A stretch of DNA of 14,904 nt from an uncultured Chloroflexota bacterium (GCA_913046025.1 CAJWRP010000007.1:1-14904), one strand, 5' to 3'; counted from the first letter of the stretch, positions 7,634 to 14,322 are shown. The notes: generated by a model not told the origin, from the sequence alone. Numbers and translations are program-made.

Positions 7634-9643
7634 ATGCCACCGCAAACCGCGCCCTATGGCTCCTGGGAATCGCCCATAACGTCGGAGTTGATCGTCTCCG
7701 ATTCGATATCTATCACCGGCATGGCCATTGATGGCGACGACATTTACTGGATAGAGCAGCGGCCTTCGGACGGCGCACGCAACGTGGTTGTGCGCCGCAC
7801 GCCGGATGGCAAAACGCAGGACGTCACTGGCGCGCCGTACAACGTGCGAACGCGTGTGCATGAGTACGGTGGCGGAGCGCTGGCGGTGGCCAACGGTGTG
7901 ATGTACTTCTCCAACTTCGACGACCAGCGGCTGTACCGGCAAGAGGTTGGCGGTGAGGCGCGTCCTCTTACGCCGGAGGCCGACATGCGCTACGCCGATG
8001 GCGACATCGATCGCCGCCGCGGGGCCATGATCTGCGTGCGGGAGGACCACACGTCGCCGTGGCAAGAGCCTGTGAACACCCTGGTCTCCATAGATCTGCA
8101 GCGCGGAGGGGGCAGTCGTGTGCTGGCCTCCGGCAACAATTTCTTCTCGAATCCGCGCATAAGTCCGGACGGCGAGCATCTGGCGTGGCTTGCCTGGAAT
8201 CACCCCAACATGCCATGGGACGGCACGCAGCTATGGGCGGCTGAGCTGCTGGCCAACGGCAGCATAGGCGATCGCCATCTGGTTGCTGGCGGCAGGGATG
8301 AGTCGATATTTCAACCTGAATGGTCGCCCGGTGGTGTCCTGTATTTTGTGTCAGACCGCGCCGTGGATTCGACGAACTCATCACAGCGTTTCTGGAATTT
8401 ATTTAAATATAGGGCTATAGGGCGTGGTTTAGAGGCTGCCGGGACTGGGGATTCAGGGGCAGAAGCCGCAGTGGAAGCGATGTGTCCTATGGAGGCCGAG
8501 TTCGGGCTGCCGCAGTGGTCGTTGGGAGTCGGCACATACGGCTTTGCCTCGGAGGAGCGCATCATATGCGCCTACAACCAGCAGGGCACCTGGCAGGTAG
8601 GCGATCTCGACACGCGGACCGAAACGCTCCAGACCGTGCCAACGCCGTTCACCGACATAGGTCGAATGGGCCTGAAGGTTGGCTCCGGCAAGGTCGTTTT
8701 TACCGCAGGGTCTCCTACCATTCCGATCACTCTGATGCTTCTCGATCTGGAATCCGGCGCTACCGAAATCTTACGCCGCACCAGTGAGGCGAAGGTCGAT
8801 GAAGGCTATATGTCGCGAGCGCAGTCTATCGAGTTCCCAACGGAGAGTGGCCTGACGGCGCACGCTTTTCACTACCCTCCTGCCAATCAGGATTTCCTGG
8901 GGCCTGAAAGCGAGAAGCCTCCTCTCATCGTTGTAAGCCACGGTGGACCGACGGGCGCGACGACTTCCACGCTGAGCATGATGACCCAGTTCTGGACCAG
9001 CCGAGGATTCGCTGTGCTGGACGTTAACTACGGCGGCAGCACAGGCTACGGGACGGCCTACAGGCGTCGGCTCAACGGCAATTGGGGTGTCGTCGACGTG
9101 GACGACTGCGTTAACGGCGCCAAGTATCTGGTAGACCAGGGCCTCGTCGATGGCGATCGCCTGATTATCCGCGGCAGCAGCGCGGGCGGTTACACAACCC
9201 TGGCCGCGTTAACGTTCCGGGACGTGTTCAAGGCGGGCACCAGTCTCTACGGCATATGCGACCTGACGGCGCTGGCAGAGGATACTCACAAGTTCGAGTC
9301 GCGTTACCTCGATACGATGATCGGGCCGTACCCGGAGTTGGAAGAGCTATATAAGGCGCGATCGCCCATCAACCACACCGATCAGCTAGACTGTGCGCTC
9401 ATTCTGTTTCAAGGTTTGGACGATCAGATAGTACCTCCTCAACAGGCCGAGGCCATGCTGGATGCTGTGCGCAAGAAGGGTCTGCCAGTGGCGTACGTAC
9501 CCTTCGAGGGCGAGCAGCACGGTTTTCGCAAAGCCGAGAATATCCGCCGAGCGCTAGATGGCGAGCTGTATTTCTACTCCCGCGTGTTTGCATTCGACCT
9601 TCCGGGTGACGTAGAGCCCGTGGAAATCGAGAATTTGTTGTGA
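7634..9643 (+). CDS. S9-family prolyl oligopeptidase-type serine peptidase (acylaminoacyl-peptidase/DPP-like)
   Basis: This is a predicted serine peptidase releasing short N-terminal peptides or acylated amino acids, 669 residues. The ATG at 7634 is preferred because AAGGA (7623-7627) lies 6 bases upstream; an in-frame ATG at 7577 lacks an SD. An N-terminal beta-propeller (about 1-400, with repeats such as FSNPRISPDGEHLAWLAWN and FQPEWSPGGVLYFVSDR) precedes an alpha/beta-hydrolase domain (about 410-655). The triad is visible: S516 in IIRGSSAGGY, D597 in FQGLDDQIVP and H629 in FEGEQHGF. The oxyanion-region motif VSHGGPTGATT and the stretch DVNYGGSTGYGTAYRRRLNG are also typical. No signal peptide is seen, so it is probably cytoplasmic. 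The rhomboid gene starts 28 bases downstream on the same strand, suggesting an operon. Family certain; exact subfamily (S9C or S9B-like) less so. Confidence 0.93.
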   Translation: MPPQTAPYGSWESPITSELIVSDSISITGMAIDGDDIYWIEQRPSDGARNVVVRRTPDGKTQDVTGAPYNVRTRVHEYGGGALAVANGVMYFSNFDDQRLYRQEVGGEARPLTPEADMRYADGDIDRRRGAMICVREDHTSPWQEPVNTLVSIDLQRGGGSRVLASGNNFFSNPRISPDGEHLAWLAWNHPNMPWDGTQLWAAELLANGSIGDRHLVAGGRDESIFQPEWSPGGVLYFVSDRAVDSTNSSQRFWNLFKYRAIGRGLEAAGTGDSGAEAAVEAMCPMEAEFGLPQWSLGVGTYGFASEERIICAYNQQGTWQVGDLDTRTETLQTVPTPFTDIGRMGLKVGSGKVVFTAGSPTIPITLMLLDLESGATEILRRTSEAKVDEGYMSRAQSIEFPTESGLTAHAFHYPPANQDFLGPESEKPPLIVVSHGGPTGATTSTLSMMTQFWTSRGFAVLDVNYGGSTGYGTAYRRRLNGNWGVVDVDDCVNGAKYLVDQGLVDGDRLIIRGSSAGGYTTLAALTFRDVFKAGTSLYGICDLTALAEDTHKFESRYLDTMIGPYPELEELYKARSPINHTDQLDCALILFQGLDDQIVPPQQAEAMLDAVRKKGLPVAYVPFEGEQHGFRKAENIRRALDGELYFYSRVFAFDLPGDVEPVEIENLL

Positions 9644-9671
9644 GGCTAATGAGACGCAGGCGGTTGTTGGC

Positions 9672-10211
9672 GTGTCGATAGTACTTTTAATAGGCTTCGT
9701 TGCGCTGATATGGGTGCTGGAAGTGTTCGACTGGTCGACCGGAAATTCGCTGGACCAGTTCGGCATCGTGCCTCGTCAGGTCGACGGATTGATTGGCATA
9801 CCCTTGGCACCTTTGCTTCACGCCGGGTTCGCTCACCTGCTGTCCAACACACTGCCACTGCTGATCCTGGGCGGCTTTGTGGCATTCCGTGGTAAAGCCG
9901 TTCTCATCGGTCTGATAGTGTTCGTAACTATTTTCGGTGGCTTCGGCACGTGGATAATCGGCAGCACAGGGGTGCATCTTGGAGCCAGCATTCTGGTATT
10001 TGGTTTCTTTGGATACCTGGTGGCTCGCGGCTGGTACGACAGGAGTTTCATCTCAATAGTCGTTGCCATAGTCGTGCTGCTTTTCTATGGCGGGCTGATA
10101 TTCGGTGTGCTGCCCCTTCGGGCCTTCGTGTCTTGGGAGGGCCACCTCATGGGGATGTTGGCCGGAGTCGTTTACGCCCGTATTAATCGAAAGAAACGGG
10201 AGCCTGCTTAA
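9672..10211 (+). CDS. Rhomboid-family intramembrane serine protease
   Basis: This is a 179-residue polytopic membrane protein with about six hydrophobic segments (near 1-18, 43-70, 76-97, 103-119, 126-146, 155-170). It carries rhomboid signatures: H55 and N59 in HAGFAHLLSNTLP, which form the oxyanion region, the nucleophile S106 in LGASILVFG (variant of GxSG, with Ile after Ser) and the catalytic H158 in EGHLMGMLAG. The TM4 Ser and TM6 His arrangement implies an active protease cutting transmembrane substrates in the inner membrane. The start shown is GTG 9672; the SD is poor (GCAGG about 11 bases upstream) and the frame is open upstream into the end of the S9 gene, so the true start could be earlier. 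The 28-base gap suggests co-transcription with the S9 peptidase. A basic tail (RKKREPA) ends the protein. Confidence 0.9.
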   Translation: MSIVLLIGFVALIWVLEVFDWSTGNSLDQFGIVPRQVDGLIGIPLAPLLHAGFAHLLSNTLPLLILGGFVAFRGKAVLIGLIVFVTIFGGFGTWIIGSTGVHLGASILVFGFFGYLVARGWYDRSFISIVVAIVVLLFYGGLIFGVLPLRAFVSWEGHLMGMLAGVVYARINRKKREPA

Positions 10212-10333
10212 AGACGAGGAAGAGGCTCGGGGTGAAAACGTCGTGTTGGGATTGGCGAGAGCTTGTCGAACACTCTGCCGTAGTAGTAGTCGATAACCAG
10301 CCTGATGTTTCGGTCTTGAGTCGTCTCTGCCAT
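10208..10333 (-). CDS. Possible small protein, 41 residues
   Basis: A short frame beginning MAETTQDRNIRLVIDYYYG starts at ATG 10331-10333 with SD-like AGGGGA at 10338-10343 (4 bases from the ATG) and stops at TAA 10208-10210, overlapping the stop region of the convergent rhomboid gene. It follows the aldolase-like gene by 75 bases on the same strand, so it could be its last operon member. The N-terminal stretch NIRLVIDYYYGRVFDKL faintly resembles the first helix of SnoaL/NTF2-like proteins, which would make this a truncated remnant. That resemblance is weak. Function unknown. Confidence 0.35.
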   Translation of the reverse strand: MAETTQDRNIRLVIDYYYGRVFDKLSPIPTRRFHPEPLPRL

Positions 10334-10408
10334 AGTGTCCCCTGTTCTCTTCTTGGACTTCGCCGAAAGCATCAGGCTTTGTGCCATTAATCTTCAAAGC
10401 TTAAGAAT

Positions 10409-11200
10409 TTATTTGCCTAGCTTATTCGCCAGCGCTGCGCCGTGCTGCTTGGCCCAGTCGCTGATGATACTCACGTCCCACCCGATGCAGAAGTGCTTGA
10501 CTCCCATTTCGATGTACTCCTCGGCATCGTTGCTGTCGGTCAGCTCAATGCGAGGCGCGATGCCCATCTTCAGGGCTGTCTCGATTATGTAGCGGTCAGC
10601 CTTCTTGATGCGCGGGTCGTCCCACTGGTCTGGTATGCCGATGCTCATGGAGTAGTCGGCCGGACCGAACTGCACCATGTCGATGCCGCCGATGGACAGT
10701 ATCTCCTCCAGGTTCTGCACAGTCGAATCCTTCTCGATCATCAGCGCCACCACAGTGTCCTCAAGCGAGTCGATGTACTCGGTCAGCGTGGCCTCTCCGT
10801 AGCCTCCATCGCGTCGCATACCCACGCCTGCGCGGCCGCCTGTTTTGGGTGTATCGGCTCTGGAGGCAGTCACGGCTTCCCGGGCATCGTCTGCAGTCCA
10901 GATGTCTGCGAACAGCAGGTTCTGTATGCCGGAGCCTACTGCCCTCACTGCCAAGTATGTACGGGGCTGCTGCTCTATCTTCATCATGGAGCTCATGTTT
11001 GGAAACAGGTCCACTGCTCGTCCGAAATTCTCCAGAGACATTAGGTCGTAAGGTGCATACTCGCCGGAAAACTCGATGTAGTCCATGGTCCCCGCTAGGC
11101 CAATGACCTCTACCATGCCAGGCCATATGGAATGCACGTGCATACTAACACTGGGCTTGTCTTCGTTCAGTAGCTCTCTAAGTATGTTTCGCTTTTTCAA
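10409..11200 (-). CDS. HpcH/HpaI aldolase/citrate lyase-family protein with altered active site
   Basis: This is a 263-residue class II (metal-dependent) aldolase-fold protein. The start is TTG at 11198-11200 with an excellent SD (AAGGAG, 6 bases upstream). The metal ligands of the family are present: E156 in LMIEKD and D182 in FGPADYS, within the typical NLEEILSIGGIDMVQFGPAD block. Aligned to HpaI, GarL and RhmA-type enzymes, the conserved D-x-EHAP segment is FSGEYAPYD here, so the catalytic His is Tyr48. The conserved active-site Arg (VVRxP) is replaced by K74 (MMKIEQQ). The protein may still cleave or form a carbon-carbon bond next to a keto acid by a different acid-base route, or may do something else with a keto acid. 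It sits downstream of the SDR and enolase-superfamily genes (gap 56 bases to the SDR). Confidence 0.85.
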   Translation of the reverse strand: MKKRNILRELLNEDKPSVSMHVHSIWPGMVEVIGLAGTMDYIEFSGEYAPYDLMSLENFGRAVDLFPNMSSMMKIEQQPRTYLAVRAVGSGIQNLLFADIWTADDAREAVTASRADTPKTGGRAGVGMRRDGGYGEATLTEYIDSLEDTVVALMIEKDSTVQNLEEILSIGGIDMVQFGPADYSMSIGIPDQWDDPRIKKADRYIIETALKMGIAPRIELTDSNDAEEYIEMGVKHFCIGWDVSIISDWAKQHGAALANKLGK

Positions 11201-11256
11201 ATTGTTCTCCTTTTAATTGATGTGTAGGCGTTAGTTATTCCCATAACTGACTGGTG

Positions 11257-12210
11257 CTATTTGCCGGACAAAAACTCGTCCTCCGCAGAAAAGTCCCAGG
11301 TCTCTTTGCTCAAGTCCTGCTCCAGCCACCAGCGATAGGTCATCTCCAGGCCGTCACGCATGTGGTACTGGGGAGACCAGTCCAGCTCCCGCCGCGCCTT
11401 GTCCGTAGAGTACGCCTGGCTAAGCGAGTGCTCGTACGGATAAAACTGTCGGCCCTGCTTGTCATACACGGTCGCATCGGCATGGACGATCTCGACGTTC
11501 ATGTCCATAACATTTGCAATCGTCCGAACGAAGCCGCCAGTAGTGATCATATCTGGACTGGCGACGGTGTAGGTCTGGTTAGCGGCCTGCTGATTGCCCA
11601 ACACCGACGCGAAGGCGTTGGCCAGATCGTCTACGTGCACAAGGTGAAGCAGGTTCAGGCCGTCGCCAGGCACAATGACCTTGCGACCCTGGGATAGTCT
11701 GGCGAAGAAGCTGAACTCTCGTGATGCGATGTAGTTGTCCGGGCCGTAAACGTACGGCGGCCGAATGATTGTCACGGGGGTGTTGCTGCGCTTGCTGACC
11801 TCTTCCAAAAAGTCCTCGCAGGCAATCTTGTCCGTGGAGTATTTTCGCGGTGAGCTTCTGTGTAGAGGGAAGACCTCGGATACCAGAAACGTGTCGCTGG
11901 GAGCGTATACCGCTGTGGTGCTGCAAAAAATGAAGCTACCGATGTTGCCCTCCAGCGTTTTCATTAGCGGCTCCAGGCTGGGCACGTCGTAACCGGATAT
12001 ATCATAAGCGGCGTCAAAGCTCTTGCCCGCCAGCGCTGAGCTGATCTGCGCAGAGTCGTAACGGTCCGCCTGCAATCGGGTTATGCCGTCGGGGAACTCC
12101 ACGGTGGTCTGCCCTCGGTTCAGCACGGACACATCGTGGCCCTGAGCGTGGAGAAGCTTTACCAGGTGCAGGCCGATAAACCGGCTCCCACCTATAACAA
12201 GAACGTTCAA
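11257..12210 (-). CDS. NAD-dependent epimerase/dehydratase (extended SDR)
   Basis: This is a 317-residue extended short-chain dehydrogenase of the nucleotide-sugar epimerase/dehydratase type. The Rossmann loop is GGSRFIG (residues 7-13), a variant of GxxGxxG. The active-site Ser/Thr cluster is CSTTAVY (96-102) and the catalytic Y124-x3-K128 pair is in RKYSTDKIA. The RPPYVYGPDNYIASREFSF block and the later LLHLVHVDDLANAF segment are typical. The start is TTG 12208-12210 with SD AGGTGAG (minus strand, covering 12214-12220). The GGSRFIG type is also found in chloroplast RNA-binding CSP41-like proteins and many uncharacterised bacterial reductases, so substrate is open. It lies between the enolase-superfamily gene (155 bases upstream) and the aldolase-like gene (56 bases downstream), which suggests sugar or sugar-acid metabolism. 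Confidence 0.9.
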   Translation of the reverse strand: MNVLVIGGSRFIGLHLVKLLHAQGHDVSVLNRGQTTVEFPDGITRLQADRYDSAQISSALAGKSFDAAYDISGYDVPSLEPLMKTLEGNIGSFIFCSTTAVYAPSDTFLVSEVFPLHRSSPRKYSTDKIACEDFLEEVSKRSNTPVTIIRPPYVYGPDNYIASREFSFFARLSQGRKVIVPGDGLNLLHLVHVDDLANAFASVLGNQQAANQTYTVASPDMITTGGFVRTIANVMDMNVEIVHADATVYDKQGRQFYPYEHSLSQAYSTDKARRELDWSPQYHMRDGLEMTYRWWLEQDLSKETWDFSAEDEFLSGK

Positions 12211-12311
12211 TTTCTCACCTCATTAGTAGTAGAGGCCCTCTGCCTTTTGGGAATGCATAGGGCATGGGCTTAGCAAACGCCGAGGATTAGCCTCCGTCCA
12301 ATTTCATCACT

Positions 12312-12339
12312 TGCCCTTTATAAAAAAACATAAAGGGCA
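12312..12339. terminator. Stem-loop between the enolase-superfamily and epimerase genes
   Basis: TGCCCTTTAT (12312-12321) and ATAAAGGGCA (12330-12339) form a perfect 10-bp stem with an 8-base loop (AAAAAAAC on the plus strand, T-rich on the transcribed minus strand). It is about 27 bases beyond the stop codon of the enolase-superfamily gene. There is no T-tract after the stem, so it may be a processing or attenuation hairpin or a protein-binding palindrome rather than a full terminator. Confidence 0.5.
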
Positions 12340-12365
12340 GACGGCCAAGTAAAATGCAAAACAAT

Positions 12366-13448
12366 TTAGCTGGCGGATAGCTTTTTGAGAACCGCCTCGT
12401 CCAGTTCCACGCCTAGCCCGGGGCCGTTGGGCACATCCAAGAATCCATCCTTAACCTGCAAAGGCTCCTTTAGTACAGGCCAGCGGTCGCGAATCGAGAT
12501 CTCCTCGATGTTGTACTCTTGCGAATAGGGGATAATGGAGTACGCGGCGCAGACGTGAAGGTGGGCCACGGTGCTCAGGATGGGCTGCGTGTTGTGCACC
12601 GTAATCGGCTTACCAAATGCAGTGCAAAGGGCGGCGATCTTCTGGAACTCCGTGAAGCCGGGAGCCTTAACGATGTCCGGCTGGATGATATCCACCCTGC
12701 CATTCAGAATAAGGTCACGATACTCATAGAGGGTATAGATCATCTCGCCCGCAGCGATGGGTATGGTCAGCGCGTCGGCCACCTGCGCCAGACCCTCGAG
12801 GTCGTAATGAGGGCGAGGCTCCTCGTAGTGGAAAACGCCCAGCGCCTCCAGTCCCTTCCCGATCTCAATGCCGTGATGTACAGAGAAGGACCCGTTTACG
12901 TCGACCAGAATGTCGATGTCGTCGCCGACAGCCTGGCGGACCTCTGTGACGGTGGCGATGGTCTCGTCTCTCGGATCGTCGATGGCTCCGGGAATGGCGC
13001 TGTGCAGTTTGTACCCGGAGTAACCCATCTCCACAAAGTGCGCCGCGCGGTTAGCCTCCTCCAGAGGCGTCATGTTGCGATTCATTGAGGAGGCGTACAT
13101 GCGAACCTTGTCGCGTACCTTGCCGCCCAGCAATTTCCAGATCGGCTGATTCAGCGCCTTGCCTTTGATGTCCCACAAGGCGATATCCAGCCCGGCGATA
13201 GCGCTCCAGACAGCGCCGCCCATCTCCAGGCCACTGCCAGCCTTCTGCATATCCTTGAAGCGAGGCTCGGTCTCCGTAGGGTCCTTACCCAGCAAGGCAG
13301 GCGTGAGCAGGTCCTCAATTAGAGTTTTGACAACAGTCGGCTGTCGACGGAAACACTCGCCTATACCCGTAATTCCCTCGTCAGTAAATACCCTAACGAA
13401 GGGGTAGTCGCCGTCCAGGATCAGGCATTCTACGCTGGTGATCTTCAT
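12366..13448 (-). CDS. Mandelate racemase/muconate lactonizing-family enzyme (enolase superfamily)
   Basis: This is a 360-residue enolase-superfamily TIM-barrel protein expected to abstract a proton alpha to a carboxylate, as a sugar-acid dehydratase, racemase or cycloisomerase. The N-terminal capping domain spans about 1-115. Metal ligands are D183 (LVDVNGS), E209 or E210 (HYEEPRP) and E235 (AAGEM). The His-Asp dyad of the mandelate racemase subgroup is H285 (ITVHNTQ) with D258 (IIQPDIVK). The second-strand motif is K147-x-H149 (GYKLHS) rather than the KxK of mandelate racemase. The ATG at 13446-13448 has SD AGGAG about 9 bases upstream, enclosed by a 7-bp inverted repeat. It is the first gene of the minus-strand group leading to the epimerase and aldolase-like genes. 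Family certain; acid-sugar dehydratase is the likeliest function. Confidence 0.93.
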   Translation of the reverse strand: MKITSVECLILDGDYPFVRVFTDEGITGIGECFRRQPTVVKTLIEDLLTPALLGKDPTETEPRFKDMQKAGSGLEMGGAVWSAIAGLDIALWDIKGKALNQPIWKLLGGKVRDKVRMYASSMNRNMTPLEEANRAAHFVEMGYSGYKLHSAIPGAIDDPRDETIATVTEVRQAVGDDIDILVDVNGSFSVHHGIEIGKGLEALGVFHYEEPRPHYDLEGLAQVADALTIPIAAGEMIYTLYEYRDLILNGRVDIIQPDIVKAPGFTEFQKIAALCTAFGKPITVHNTQPILSTVAHLHVCAAYSIIPYSQEYNIEEISIRDRWPVLKEPLQVKDGFLDVPNGPGLGVELDEAVLKKLSAS

Positions 13449-13483
13449 CTGTGTCCGCTCCTAATTGAGAGTAGCTGACACAG
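13449..13483 (-). promoter_or_regulatory. Inverted repeat enclosing the ribosome binding site of the enolase-superfamily gene
   Basis: On the minus strand CTGTGTC (13483-13477) pairs perfectly with GACACAG (13455-13449), which directly abuts the ATG at 13448. The 21 bases between them include the SD AGGAG. It could be a leader hairpin that modulates translation, or an operator for a dimeric repressor. Chance is possible for 7-bp arms. Confidence 0.35.
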
Positions 13484-13528
13484 ATTACACTGCGCGTCGA
13501 ATCAGCGCAACGCAGCCTTAAATTGCAG

Positions 13529-13558
13529 TTGCTTGCAGTCTGGGGCAACCACTAAAAT
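13529..13558 (+). promoter_or_regulatory. Candidate sigma-70-type promoter of tRNA-Ser
   Basis: TTGCTT (13529-13534) and TAAAAT (13553-13558) are spaced by 18 bases. The -10 box matches TATAAT at five of six positions and the -35 at three of six. The -10 ends 20 bases before the mature tRNA 5' end, a normal distance. Confidence 0.4.
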
Positions 13559-13578
13559 AGGAGAGCACCTGTGAACGC

Positions 13579-13666
13579 GGAGGGGTGGCCGAGAGGCTGA
13601 AGGCACCTGTCTTGAAAACAGGCATACCGGAAGGTATCGCAGGTTCGAATCCTGTCCCCTCCGCCA
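13579..13666 (+). tRNA. tRNA-Ser(UGA)
   Basis: The cloverleaf is complete. The acceptor stem GGAGGGG (13579-13585) pairs with CCCCTCC (13656-13662), followed by discriminator G13663 and a genome-encoded CCA (13664-13666). The anticodon stem CCTGT/ACAGG encloses loop CTTGAAA with anticodon TGA at 13613-13615. A long variable arm (ATACCGGAAGGTAT) marks a class II serine tRNA. The T-arm has GGTTCGAATCC. The discriminator G is the serine identity base. It reads UCA and probably other UCN codons. tRNA genes are common integration sites, but no duplicate of the 3' end is visible in the window. Confidence 0.97.
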
Positions 13667-14000
13667 GCCCATGCCAATGCCTTCGTCAGGCAATCAACCG
13701 ACCTCCTTTCTCCGCGCCTTCGATCAAACCGGAACAGGCATTGATGCCCTAAGTAACTCTCTCCTACACGGTTCGATGACCCTATTCATCCCGTAGTAAT
13801 ACGATGGCCGGGTAAATTAGCATCAGGCCAAAAATAACAGCTATGCCAGCAATTTTCGCTCCGTACTGTGCAATCCAGCCAGCAATATAAAGGGCGCATG
13901 TTCCTCTTCTGCCTGGATATATTTCTCTCTCACGGTAGCGTAGTTAGCCTTATATAGAAAAGGCCCACGCTGTCATCCAACGTGGGCCTTCTTTGTTAAT
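13667..14000. other. Gene-poor stretch after tRNA-Ser
   Basis: About 335 bases hold no convincing intact gene. On the minus strand a frame with GTG 13933 (MREKYIQAEEEHAP) stops after 30 codons. The next frame over the same stretch reads as one hydrophobic segment (AKIAGIAVIFGLMLIYPAIV) ending LLRDE at 13782-13784. Joined by a one-base shift near the GCGCCC they would give a membrane protein of about 49 residues, perhaps a decayed gene; this is weak. The far end holds the strong terminator hairpin at 13960-13990. Confidence 0.5.
13960..13990. terminator. Strong bidirectional intrinsic terminator
   Basis: AAGGCCCACG (13960-13969) and CGTGGGCCTT (13981-13990) form a perfect 10-bp GC-rich stem with an 11-base loop. 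On the minus strand the stem is followed by TTTTCTATATA, and on the plus strand by CTTTGTT. It would end transcription of the minus-strand FAD oxidoreductase/dehydrogenase group and insulate it from the tRNA side. Confidence 0.8.
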
Positions 14001-14266
14001 CCGAATTAGCCAACCACCCGCAGTAACCCATCTCTCGTACTCTTTCCTTTGGACATCGACATAGTTGTCCGTGAGGCAGATCTCCAAGTGTGATTTGAGG
14101 TGTACCTGAGAATCCATTCTAGGCCCAGTGCGTAGCCGGAGGCACAGTTACCTAAGGTTTCTTGTTCCACTACGGTGACACGCACGCCGTCTTTAGCCAG
14201 GTAGCAGGCAGTCGTGCAACCCGCAACCCCCGCGCCGATGATGACAACGTCTGTGCCAGATGGCAT
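14001..14266 (-). pseudogene. Decayed FAD-dependent oxidoreductase (DAO-like), N-terminal remnant
   Basis: The frame begins at ATG 14264-14266 with SD AGGAG (14274-14278, 7 bases upstream) and reads MPSGTDVVIIGAGVAGCTT, a classic FAD Rossmann GxGxxG loop, through VTVVEQETLGNCASGYALG (to about residue 48, base 14123). After that the frame turns nonsensical and stops at 14006. A different frame from ATG 14117 to about 14001 reads MDSQVHLKSHLEICLTDNY and on to QRKEYERWVTAGGWLIR. That pattern resembles the internal TGID...L...AG..WL region of DAO-family oxidoreductases. The gene therefore appears to have lost an internal segment with a frameshift and all of its C-terminus (family proteins are about 380-450 residues). 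The N-terminal homology is secure; the second fragment is inference. Transcription would end at the terminator just downstream. Confidence 0.7.
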
Positions 14267-14298
14267 ATAAGCACTCCTAGGCAGGACCCTATAGTCCG

Positions 14299-14321
14299 CG
14301 AATAATTTGTGACATTATTCG
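14299..14321. promoter_or_regulatory. Operator-like AT-rich palindrome
   Basis: CGAATAAT (14299-14306) and ATTATTCG (14314-14321) are perfect 8-base arms around a 7-base spacer, located just upstream of the FAD oxidoreductase start. The arms-plus-spacer layout suits a dimeric transcription factor. No T-tract follows, so a terminator is less likely. Confidence 0.45.
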
Positions 14322-14322
14322 A

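Noticed and set aside
7511..8384. Minus-strand ORFs of 230 and 138 codons
   Set aside because: Antisense to the S9 peptidase; Arg/His/Pro-rich composition typical of shadow frames.
10053..10397. Minus-strand ORF of 114 codons
   Set aside because: Mostly antisense to the rhomboid gene and with no recognisable features; the short frame at 10208-10333 has a better ribosome binding site.
11254..11697. Plus-strand ORF of 147 codons
   Set aside because: It lies wholly antisense to the SDR epimerase, whose frame has clear motifs; it shows no protein family features.
13502..13693. Minus-strand ORF of 63 codons ([12 protein letters not shown]...)
   Set aside because: It is antisense to tRNA-Ser(UGA); such frames are a well-known false gene call across class II tRNA genes.
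13782..13933. Intact small membrane protein gene
   Set aside because: The start frame and the hydrophobic frame differ; joining them needs an assumed one-base shift, so it is only mentioned as a possible remnant.
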